This document shows positions 1 to 9,300 of a DNA stretch of 64,000 nt, piece by piece (positions within the stretch are counted from its first letter, which is position 1; every line of letters begins with the position of its first letter). The DNA lies in the NCBI GenBank assembly GCA_039105265.1, contig JAPFFF010000001.1, forward strand, positions 7,254,001 to 7,318,000, given 5' to 3'. Origin of the DNA: Tritrichomonas musculus. Its lineage: Eukaryota > Parabasalia > Tritrichomonadida > Tritrichomonadidae. Both the position numbers and the translations under genes were made by a program. The notes beneath the pieces were generated by a model, which saw only the letters and a program-made list of their open reading frames with translations, did not search any database and was not told the origin of the DNA.

Positions 1-1571
1 ATTTACCAACACTCATCAACGATGAACGTGAATATTATTCAATAAGAAATGCTATCACAGGAGGACTCTCTAATGTAATGCATCGAGTAAACATTAAAGA
101 TGAGACTCATATTAATAAATTTCGCTATATTGACAATAAAGGAGTTTTGTCATATGATACTTCTAATGTTCAATCTCATGTTGTTGGTATCGATTTTAAT
201 TCTTTGTATCCATCATCATTCTCATCTTGTAAACATGAATTTAATAAGTATCATGGAGGTATAATGTATATGCCTGGAGCATTTATTAGACGAATTGATG
301 TTAAAGATAAAGCTTCAAAAAAGAGATGCCTCGATATCATAACAAACTCATCAAGATTCTCAAATAAACCATCATATTTGTTCTACGCTGAAGTTAAACT
401 AAAATGTCCCACCTCAAAAATAAACTATTTTATCAATTTACCTCCTGTGTTTCGCAATATCAATATCAAAAATGATGAATCAACAATTGGCACTTATATG
501 TACAATTACATGAAAACAAATAAATTAACTTCTACAGATATGGAAGAACGCAAGCTTACAATGCTTCTTGATACTCATGATGAATACATGATTTTCTCAA
601 ATTATTATCTCTGGTTTCTGTTAGACCACGGATTGATTATTGATGATGTTAAATCTGTTTCACAATATGAAGCTCATACAGGATTTAATGAATTTGTTAG
701 CACTTTTATGCAAAAACGTCAGGATATTATTAGTGGTGTTAGTAAAGGGAATGAGAAATTTTATAAAATATCTATGAACGGTTCATATGGATATGATGGG
801 ATGAACTCTGAGAAATTCAGTAAAGTCAAGATATGTGATGCAAATAAAGCTTATCAATATATCATCTCTCAAACTTATATGGGTGGAGCACAATTAAGTG
901 ATAATACATTTTTAATTCAACAATCACCCAAATCATATCATTGCAATACATGCATTCAAGAATCATTGTGGACTCTTGATAACGCAAAGTTTTGGTATCT
1001 CACATTTTATTACGATTTTATGAATAATTGTTTTGATATGGATAGACTACATTTTATAGAGGGTGATACTGATTCAGCATATTTTGCAGTTGCTGGGAAC
1101 CCAAATGAAGGTCCTGAACAATTATTTGATTACGTTATTAAAAACAAAGAGTTCTACGACAAGAATGTATATAAATTCATGCCTAACCCATCAATCAACA
1201 CTATTCAAGACGAAAAAAAGATATTGGGATGTGCCATTGAAAAATATGGTGAAAACATGATAGCTCTTGCACCTAAATGTTATACTATATTTAACAGTAA
1301 TGGGCAAACCAAATCACTCAAACTAAAAGGTGTATCTTTAAAGAAGAATCATATTGTGTCTTCCGATTACAAATCTATTATTGATAATCAATCAATTAAG
1401 CTTGGTAAGAATATAAATCTTCAGATGCAAAACAATAAAATGAGTAAAATAACGGTAAACAAGAATGCTCTCACAGGATGTCATACAAAGATGATTGTTT
1501 TACCAAATCAATCATGTGCACCTTTTGTTAGTGGCTTAACAGCGAATAATTATTTTATTAATTATAACTAA
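1..1571 (+). CDS. polB: Protein-primed DNA polymerase B, C-terminal part (element A)
   Basis: The frame is open from base 3, so this is the 3' part of a polB whose start lies left of the window. Visible polymerase motifs are DFNSLYP (motif A, about base 193), KISMNGSYGYDG (motif B, about 765) and GDTDSAYF (motif C, about 1060). The later KCYTI and KLKGVSLKK segments are shared with the other copies. Family B polymerases with SLYP and DTDS replicate Mavericks from a terminal protein. The region before motif A matches the segment after the embedded HNH motif in element B. It is followed closely by a small gene on the same strand. The coding frame looks intact within the window. Confidence 0.93.
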   Translation, partial: LPTLINDEREYYSIRNAITGGLSNVMHRVNIKDETHINKFRYIDNKGVLSYDTSNVQSHVVGIDFNSLYPSSFSSCKHEFNKYHGGIMYMPGAFIRRIDVKDKASKKRCLDIITNSSRFSNKPSYLFYAEVKLKCPTSKINYFINLPPVFRNINIKNDESTIGTYMYNYMKTNKLTSTDMEERKLTMLLDTHDEYMIFSNYYLWFLLDHGLIIDDVKSVSQYEAHTGFNEFVSTFMQKRQDIISGVSKGNEKFYKISMNGSYGYDGMNSEKFSKVKICDANKAYQYIISQTYMGGAQLSDNTFLIQQSPKSYHCNTCIQESLWTLDNAKFWYLTFYYDFMNNCFDMDRLHFIEGDTDSAYFAVAGNPNEGPEQLFDYVIKNKEFYDKNVYKFMPNPSINTIQDEKKILGCAIEKYGENMIALAPKCYTIFNSNGQTKSLKLKGVSLKKNHIVSSDYKSIIDNQSIKLGKNINLQMQNNKMSKITVNKNALTGCHTKMIVLPNQSCAPFVSGLTANNYFINYN

Positions 1572-1596
1572 ATAGTTATTTTTTTATTCTTAACAA

Positions 1597-2031
1597 ATGA
1601 CAAACGAAATAATAAGAAGAATCGATGATATAATAGCTGATTTGTATACATTAAAATTATGGGTACATACTGAACAAAAAAAAGACAGTTCGTCTAATAG
1701 TGAACCACAAAGTGGTGAAGAGAATTCGTTAGAAGAACATACAATTGACTTGCAAAGCAATACCAAAGCTAAAGCTTGTGAATGTGTAGCAGAACCTAGA
1801 AAAGTCATCCATAGACGTACAAACCGTTCATTCCCATTAAATAAATCAAAGAATCTCAATGATGAACAACGTAATAAAGTATTAGCATTTGCAAATGAAA
1901 ATAAACAACTCATCTTGGATCAACCATCTGCTACAAGAAATGAATTCCTTCAAAAGCTTGTTCGCGATAAATTGAATATTAATCTTTCTGCATACATGTC
2001 TTGTAAGATAATTACTATGCTCAGTATTTGA
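1597..2031 (+). CDS. Small conserved polB-neighbour protein (element A)
   Basis: The 144-aa protein has a polar, acidic middle and a C-terminal block ending L-N-I-N-L-S-x-Y-M. That block aligns with the 158-aa gene beside polB in B and the 135-aa gene beside polB in C. Only these three share it and I do not recognise a family. Its constant place next to polB suggests a replication role such as terminal protein or DNA-binding partner, but that is inference from position. It starts 26 bases after the polB stop and its end overlaps the convergent fibre-like gene by 11 bases. Confidence 0.8.
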   Translation: MTNEIIRRIDDIIADLYTLKLWVHTEQKKDSSSNSEPQSGEENSLEEHTIDLQSNTKAKACECVAEPRKVIHRRTNRSFPLNKSKNLNDEQRNKVLAFANENKQLILDQPSATRNEFLQKLVRDKLNINLSAYMSCKIITMLSI

Positions 2032-5000
2032 ATACAGCAAGCGTTTTATCATCTATTATTGCAGTGATAACCCCCACAGTCATACGTTTAATCTTTGATG
2101 TTATTGCAGTTTCACCACTGAGAATCTTCAATTTATTGTCTTCATTATCAATAAATACTTCATCTCCAATACCATAACAAGATGAATCATCAACTTTTAC
2201 AAGATAATCACCATGGGAAGTGAAGGTAATACAATTATTTTTTTGGTCAATTCTAACACAAATACCAACATATTCTTTCCATGTTCCTGAAGTCTTGACA
2301 CTACAAATACAATCAGTTGTATCATCTGCTGTTGAAGGTATCCATTCATCACCAACATGTTTGTAAACCTTACCAGTCATATATACTGGAGCTCCAATAA
2401 CGAAATCATTTATTGAATTTACAGATGATTCAATCGGTGAGTAATGTGTGATTGTATTTGAACCGTTTGATGTTATCTTGCCAGAAACATGTAAATTTGA
2501 ATCAATTGTTGTATTTCTTGCAGTACCAAACATGCTAAATGATTGAAATCTATGACCATCAACATATATAAATACTTCACCAGTATCAGCAGTTTTTGAA
2601 GACCTATACATAAAGACAGTATTATAAGTATCATTATATCCAAATCTAAATAAAGCAAGTGTATTAGAATCAATAGAACTAAAGAAACTTGCAATATTAC
2701 TTTCGGTACTATTAATTGTTAATGAACCATCATTATTTTTTGATACATAACCCGACAAATCGACAGGTTCAGGAATTTCACTCTTCACTTGGTCAATAGC
2801 ACGGGTCAATTCTGTTTTCAATGCAAAATTATCATTCACATATTTCACAGATGAAATCATATTATCGTTCACAGGTTGGTTGCTGATTAATGTGATAGAT
2901 GCATCATATATATTGGTTAGTGTATCGTCCGCGGCTCTCAATGAAACAATACGTGTAGCTACACGAATATCTATTGATTCGCTTGACTCACTACTTACTG
3001 ATTTGTATATGAGATTTGCACCCTTTCGTCCAGAATACGTATATTCAGCTTCTTCATATGATGCATCATCAGCATTTCGTTTGAACTTCACAATAATATT
3101 TTTAGTTGTCAATACTCTTCTTATATATTCATCTGGGATTGCACAACCACTATCATTCTGTGTACATTGAATTGTGAATCGTTCTGGATTTTCATCAACA
3201 ACATTCGAGTCTTTGATAAATGGTGATTCGATTTGTGCTCTAATGAAATTGTATGCTATAGGATTATTATTTCTATGTGCTGCAATATACGATACATATA
3301 CAATTTGTCCATCATCATGACGCCATATTATTCTATCAATGCGTTTACCATTGCTATCATATCTGTCCAAGCAATCAAAAGTGTTAGTAGAGCCATTTGG
3401 TTTAAATATTACATCAATACGCATAATATCATCATCTTGATTATCTCCCCAATTAACATCAAATACCAATTGAACTCCAGCATTTGGTAGCTTAGGGGTA
3501 ATATATGCACCGTCATATAATTTTGCAGGATATTCAATATTCAATTCAGTGCCATACAACGCAGTACTCAACGCAGATTCATTAATCAAATCTGTTGGAA
3601 TTGTTGGAATATCTGTTTTCAATGCATACTTATCCAATTCATAAGCCAATTCATCCTCATCAACAAACTTCTCATCAGCTTGTGCACTAGTATAATACGG
3701 TGTCAAATCAACATCTTTAATATCACTCTTCAGTGCGTATTTATCTTGGAGAAATGCAAGATTAACAACACAGTTTTTGTTCGTTTCATCATAATCTTCA
3801 TTTGCAATATAACAACTTATTACATTGATTCTATGTTGGTTATCAAAATCATAAACAACTCCACAACTTGAACTCATTTCTAATGTTAATGCTATATTTT
3901 GAACGCCATTATTTAAAACATAATCATTATTATTAATACTTGATATAGTGAATATTCCTTGATATTTAATACTTTCATCAGTCTTATCATATCCATCAAA
4001 TAACATTCCATATTGTTTCCATTTTTCAAAATATTGACTTGCATTAGTATAAAGAACCGAAAGAGTATTAATACTATTACCTTCATCATAAGTTAATTCT
4101 AATTCTTGATTGAAAGTAATTGTTTTATCAATTATTTCTGGAATATCAGATTTTAATGCATAAGTGTTTGACACATATCTAGCCGAATAAGCGTTTTTGT
4201 CTGTTGGTTCGACAGTTTTGGTTATTGAACATGATAATATTTCTGGTGTTTCACCAGTTCCTGGATTGATTAATTCATGGGAGTTATACAGATACCAAAG
4301 ACTAGAATCACTTCCTTCCATACGCAGTATCTGAGAGGGTAGATTATCATCATCGTCATTGTACGAATAGTCTGCGTGAACATAATGGGCCGTATAGTAA
4401 CTGTCTGATGATACAATATCCAACCCATATTGCTCAATCAGTATATGATATGGGTCGTAATCCAAATCAAGAATTGTATTATTGGCGATTTTGAATTGAA
4501 TAGTTGTTTGCCCCTCAATAATCTCTGGGATTTCGCTTTTCACTTGCTCAATAATCTTTGGGAGGTCTTCTTTTGAAACATATTCTCTGGCACAAGAATC
4601 CAAAGCTGCTTGAAGACCTTCATTAGCTGCCATACTTGTTAAACACATTGATGCTTGAGCTGATAATGGTTTAACATCATCAGCCATCAATTTCTGAAAC
4701 ATTTCGTCTGATAATTGGTCTCTTATGTTCAATTGCAACTCACTATTTTTGAGAACTATGGGTATCTCTGACAAGTCTTCTTTTTTTGCATACAATGTCA
4801 TATCTGGCAAGTCTTCTGTTTTCGTGTATGGTTCCAAAGCAGTTGTCAAAGCAGATTCATTAACCAAATCTGTAGGTATTTCAGGTATGTCAGTTGATAA
4901 TGCAAAATTGTTAACAATGTAATCACGTAATGTATTAACAGCGTTTTGAATTTCTTCACTACTAGCATACTTTAATAATTCTTTATTGAATTCCTCTATT

Positions 5001-5257
5001 TTCAAATAATCGAATAAATCAGTTGTTTTCGCGTACTCGCTTAAGCTCGTAAGCTTTGCATACTCATCAAGATTCGTAAGCTTTGCGTAAGGTTTCAATA
5101 ATTCTTTCAATTCCTCAGTATTCAAGCTTGACCCCAAATTATTTCCGTTATTACACTTACACCCACATGAAGTGGCATATTGTTTTATGTATTCTATTAT
5201 TAATTCATCTATTGTATTTACCCTTTTGATACCACCTGCTTGCTCTATCGTAAACAT
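2021..5257 (-). CDS. Modular fibre-like protein (element A)
   Basis: The start MFTIEQ at 5257 is chosen because the homologues in B and C begin MFSIEQ and MMFTIEQ. The frame stays open further upstream into element B but that is chance. The 1078-aa protein is built from short repeats of the types EYAKTxDL, YALKSDIPE and PYYTSAQADEKFVDEDELAYELDKY, as in trimeric phage tail fibres, alternating with longer unique cassettes. The last 170 residues, from NTTIDSNLHV through TITHYSPIESS and CICSVKTSGTWKEYVGICVRID, form a conserved domain found in all three copies. A likely role is a surface fibre or attachment protein. The cassette at 3741-4145 is nearly identical to one in element C. Confidence 0.8.
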   Translation of the reverse strand: MFTIEQAGGIKRVNTIDELIIEYIKQYATSCGCKCNNGNNLGSSLNTEELKELLKPYAKLTNLDEYAKLTSLSEYAKTTDLFDYLKIEEFNKELLKYASSEEIQNAVNTLRDYIVNNFALSTDIPEIPTDLVNESALTTALEPYTKTEDLPDMTLYAKKEDLSEIPIVLKNSELQLNIRDQLSDEMFQKLMADDVKPLSAQASMCLTSMAANEGLQAALDSCAREYVSKEDLPKIIEQVKSEIPEIIEGQTTIQFKIANNTILDLDYDPYHILIEQYGLDIVSSDSYYTAHYVHADYSYNDDDDNLPSQILRMEGSDSSLWYLYNSHELINPGTGETPEILSCSITKTVEPTDKNAYSARYVSNTYALKSDIPEIIDKTITFNQELELTYDEGNSINTLSVLYTNASQYFEKWKQYGMLFDGYDKTDESIKYQGIFTISSINNNDYVLNNGVQNIALTLEMSSSCGVVYDFDNQHRINVISCYIANEDYDETNKNCVVNLAFLQDKYALKSDIKDVDLTPYYTSAQADEKFVDEDELAYELDKYALKTDIPTIPTDLINESALSTALYGTELNIEYPAKLYDGAYITPKLPNAGVQLVFDVNWGDNQDDDIMRIDVIFKPNGSTNTFDCLDRYDSNGKRIDRIIWRHDDGQIVYVSYIAAHRNNNPIAYNFIRAQIESPFIKDSNVVDENPERFTIQCTQNDSGCAIPDEYIRRVLTTKNIIVKFKRNADDASYEEAEYTYSGRKGANLIYKSVSSESSESIDIRVATRIVSLRAADDTLTNIYDASITLISNQPVNDNMISSVKYVNDNFALKTELTRAIDQVKSEIPEPVDLSGYVSKNNDGSLTINSTESNIASFFSSIDSNTLALFRFGYNDTYNTVFMYRSSKTADTGEVFIYVDGHRFQSFSMFGTARNTTIDSNLHVSGKITSNGSNTITHYSPIESSVNSINDFVIGAPVYMTGKVYKHVGDEWIPSTADDTTDCICSVKTSGTWKEYVGICVRIDQKNNCITFTSHGDYLVKVDDSSCYGIGDEVFIDNEDNKLKILSGETAITSKIKRMTVGVITAIIDDKTLAVFKY

Positions 5258-5279
5258 TTTGAACATAATAAATGACGTC

Positions 5280-5604
5280 AGTAGTGATGAGTGTTCCGGA
5301 TGACAACCAGATAGAAATTCACTTATGACCGACACCACTGCCCTAATTTAGAAGGCCATCTAACTATTTTTGAATTGACCCTAACTGATACTCATAACTA
5401 GGAATAATTGATCAGCATCATGGGGTCACATTGATGTTCACTTATGACCACTTATGACCGCCATTACTGCCCTAATTTAGAAGGCCATCTAACTATTTTT
5501 GAATTGATACCAACTGATACTCATGACTAGGAATAAGTGGTCAGCATCATGGGACTATATAGATGTTCACTTATGACCGCCACTATTGCCCTAGTTTAGA
5601 AGGC
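5280..5604. repeat. Left TIR of element B, built of tandem sub-repeats
   Basis: After a unique 40-base terminus the TIR repeats a unit of about 120-130 bp two and a half times. Each unit begins CACTTATGACC (5320, 5449 and 5568) and contains CCCTAATTTAGAAGGC and a CAGCATCATGG segment. The same series occurs inverted at 24575-24910. The tandem units may serve as terminal binding sites for the element's own proteins, which is inference only. Confidence 0.92.
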
Positions 5605-5624
5605 TAGGGGTACTTACTACGAAA

Positions 5625-5684
5625 GGTCATACTAAAGGTTATCCTAAAGGTTGTACTGAAGGTTGTACTGAAGGTCATACTAAA
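5625..5684. repeat. Five tandem copies of a 12-bp unit inside the left end of element B
   Basis: Five consecutive 12-base units of the form GGTYRTACTRAA lie just inside the left TIR and upstream of the first gene of element B. No matching array is seen inside the right TIR. The region 5605-5756 otherwise holds no gene and probably contains the promoter of the 158-aa gene. Confidence 0.85.
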
Positions 5685-5756
5685 GGACCTCTCTTACTAC
5701 CAATCACATTCCACCAGCAACCTAAATTTGTTAAAATAATATTTTATTTTGTATAA

Positions 5757-6233
5757 ATGGAAATTGACACTGATATACTATTAAAAATTTTAAATGGTAT
5801 CACCGATTTGTGCCAAGATGTCAAGCATTTGATTAAACGTATGAACCATAAACAGCCATCTCCTAATCCAAGCACAACGGTACAGCCTAAGAATTTCGTT
5901 CGAAGTGACTCACCTCCTGAGACATCATCTATTGAACATCCCCATTCTCGCTTAAATCGAACCCATATATTCAATCGAAGCAAGTTTTTGGATATTAAGG
6001 ATCACGACCGATTGATCCAATATGTCTCATCAAAGGATGTAATCGATGCAGTATCCAACGTGGAACCTCATAAACGTATATCCCTATTGCGTAAACTAAT
6101 ATTCGATAACCTAAATTTAAGTATCTCCATGTATATGACCCAAAAACTACTCAACACCCATATGACTATAAATGTTCCTCCTAGTGAAACGACTCTAACC
6201 CCCGAAGTTGAGATTGATACAATCGATTTCTAG
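5757..6233 (+). CDS. Small conserved polB-neighbour protein (element B)
   Basis: The 158-aa protein aligns over its C-terminal half (FNRSKFLD to LNLSISMYM) with the small polB-adjacent proteins of A and C. The N-terminal 40 residues look helical and the centre is proline/serine rich. Here it lies upstream of polB on the same strand, whereas in A it lies downstream and in C upstream on the opposite strand. Its function is unknown. Confidence 0.8.
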   Translation: MEIDTDILLKILNGITDLCQDVKHLIKRMNHKQPSPNPSTTVQPKNFVRSDSPPETSSIEHPHSRLNRTHIFNRSKFLDIKDHDRLIQYVSSKDVIDAVSNVEPHKRISLLRKLIFDNLNLSISMYMTQKLLNTHMTINVPPSETTLTPEVEIDTIDF

Positions 6234-6303
6234 CCAAAATTCAAAAATAATGTTTAATCAATATTTTTACCGATTACAATTTTATATTTTTACGTTTGGG
6301 CAA

Positions 6304-9300
6304 ATGAGTTGTATCTCGAATAAGAATTTTGGTGCAATTCCTTCATGGACTATCAAAAATTATATCAATATCATCAACAATGAGTTCGGTGGTAACATCC
6401 CAACCAACACTACATTTGTTGCTCAACTGAGCAAACTCACGAAGTACCTAAATTATAACTCATTTGTAGCTCGCACAGGTTTCAATCCCAATGGTATACT
6501 CCATGAATCTCATTTTGATACATTCTTTGGACAACTGAGGGCTGAACGCCTTGCAGATGATAATGATTACTTCAATAAATTCAATAGAGCTGATTACAAA
6601 ATTAATGAACCCATTGATGTACTTCAACATATGAATACCCAAGATAAGTTCCAACAGCAATTAGATGATGAACGTAAGGTATATAGGGAACGCCAAATAC
6701 AACATAATATTGATGTTGCAAAATATGCTTTGCAGGAAGCTCAACGATTGATTCGTGAAAATGAGTATCCACCAATACTTCCACCACCGACAACTCATAA
6801 GAAACCAATTCGGTATGATGAGCAGCCTTCATATATAAAGAGATTGAATGACAAACTGGATAACGATTACTTCAATAAATTCAATAGAGCTGATTACAAA
6901 ATTAATGACCCCATTGATGTACTTCAACATATGAATACCCAAGATGAGTTCCAACAGCAATTAGATGATGAACGTAAAGTATATTCATATTTCAACAAAT
7001 ATTATCCCGAATATCTCGATAGAGCTGAAATACAAGATATATTCCAAGATAGGTCTAAAATTACAAAACTAGCTCGTATTATTGATGGTAGCACTGATAT
7101 TGATGGTATCCCCAAAGATCCTGAAAATAATGAAATATTCGAGTACCTTGGCGAGTTCGGTCATGAATTCAAATCGAAACACAATGATTTCCTCATGGTG
7201 AACTTACCTGAGGACTACGATAAGGCTGTAGAGGCTTGGCAAAAATATGCCAAATATGCTGATAATGATTACAATGAACACACGGATATTGATACCTTCG
7301 AGCCTATATACATATACTACTTCAACTCGATATCCTCATTGAACAGTATATATGATGGCTTGCAACAAGTTTATGAACGTGAGGTGAAACCATTCAAAAT
7401 ATATTTCCAACTCTCGGGTGTATTTGAGTCATCCAGTGCTGAGACTGACACATTCCAATATACAGCTAGGGAAATCACTTGGAATAACTATAAATCTGCT
7501 ACCCCAATTGTGGTTCGTGATGAGCAATCACTTGATATCGTGAAGTACTATATTGAATCAGTACTGCACTCATATGAAACCTCAACATCGAGCACCAAGT
7601 TGATTCTCGTAGGCACAGTTTCATTCACAGTATCTCGAATGGTCAAGGTTAGTGGTCCCATCAAGGATTTACCTCCTGAAATCAAAAATAATAAATTCAT
7701 TATCACAGACAACGTCGATGACAATCTATGTTGGTACCGATTTCTTGCTGCATGTCTCGATGATCATCTAGTTAACCCCAAATATCATTGTTATACTAAG
7801 CATCGTACACAAGCAGCTAGGAAACTTCTGTGCGGGGAACACAATATAGTGTATTCAACTAAGCCATCTCAAGCTGCAATCAACTTCCTGAACAACTATC
7901 CGGGTACATCAATTGAAGCCATGAAGGCATCTGCTGAAAAGCATCATTTGAATGTTGACATCTATGAGTACAATGCAGAACTCAAGGTGTATAACCTTCA
8001 GGACCAATGGAAATATAATCGTGACAATTCATTTAGGAAATCTGCATTGCTGTTCACTCAAAATCGAATCATTCACATAATGTATATCAAGGATGCTGAG
8101 AAGTTGACCAACATCCATATCTGCCCAAAGTGTGGCTCATATGCACATTACGGTCATCACAATATGAATCGCTTCAAGAATCATGTTGATAACTGTACTG
8201 GAGTATTTCGAAAACAATTTATACCTAATCGTGAGCCACTTCCATATTGTCCACATATACTCAACAATCCGGTGTATGAATATTGTTTAGCATATGGTCT
8301 CGAATGGAAACCCAACATATATTACATCACTTATGATTTCGAAACTGTTGAACAACCTGTGAATACATCTATTGGTTCATCAACAACTATCAACTCTCGA
8401 TTGATTCCACTTAGCGTATCATCATGTGTCAAATCACAATCTGGTTGCAACACACGACACTTCTCATTAAGAGATTCAACTGAGTTCATCACTGAGTGGA
8501 TTGAGTGGTTGTTTGAGCAATCTCAACAGGTGTATCACGATAAGGTTCAATATATGAAAACCTTTATTAATGAATCGATTGATACTCTCAATAAAATTGA
8601 CAGAAACCTGAATGTGATTACCGTATTTGGGTTCAATTCGAGTAGATTCGATAGTAACCTATTCAAGCAGTATCTCAATTACTGTTCGTGGAGTGTCGAG
8701 CCCAACAGTATCATCGGTACCGCATCATCATTGAAGCAATTCATATTGAAGTCCTCAAAATATAACACCAAGTTGAGATTCATCGATGCACAATCATTCG
8801 TTGCTGGAGGTACATTACGACAATTTGGTGTAGATTTTGGTGGACTCGAGAATAGCAGTAAAGGTGTGTTCCCATATGAAGCTATCAACATTGAGAATTA
8901 TAATGAGGTTCTCTCACGAACGGAGCCCTTTGAGTATGAAGCATTTTACAGTTATCTCAACCAGAAGAATCCATTGACTGAAGATGATTACAAATTATAT
9001 CTCGAAGATGCCAAAAATTATAAAACCCGATGGGATTACCTGTTGGCGTATAATGATAACGATGTTGAGATGATGATTAAACCCATTGACAATTTGATAG
9101 TCCTCAATGCTCAGTACAACGTTGACCTCATATCGAATCTCTCGTTGAGCAAGAATGCATCCTGTATCAAGTATGCACTCGCTTATAAGGAATTTGACCC
9201 AAACACTGAATACTCTATACAGAATTCTATAAATACATTCAAACCAAATCTCAAATGGTGGAGATTCAAATGTGAGAACTACTATAATCAGGATGTCAAA

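Noticed and set aside
5258-5338. Upstream extension of the A fibre-like frame
   Set aside because: It runs into the B TIR, and the homologues start at M-F-(T/S)-I-E-Q.
5280-5684. Possible CRISPR-like array
   Set aside because: Units are contiguous tandem repeats without variable spacers and are mirrored at the other end of B, so they are TIR structure.
6208-6303. Earlier start for B polB
   Set aside because: It overlaps the 158-aa gene, has no counterpart in C, and a T-rich start-proximal motif precedes the ATG at 6304.
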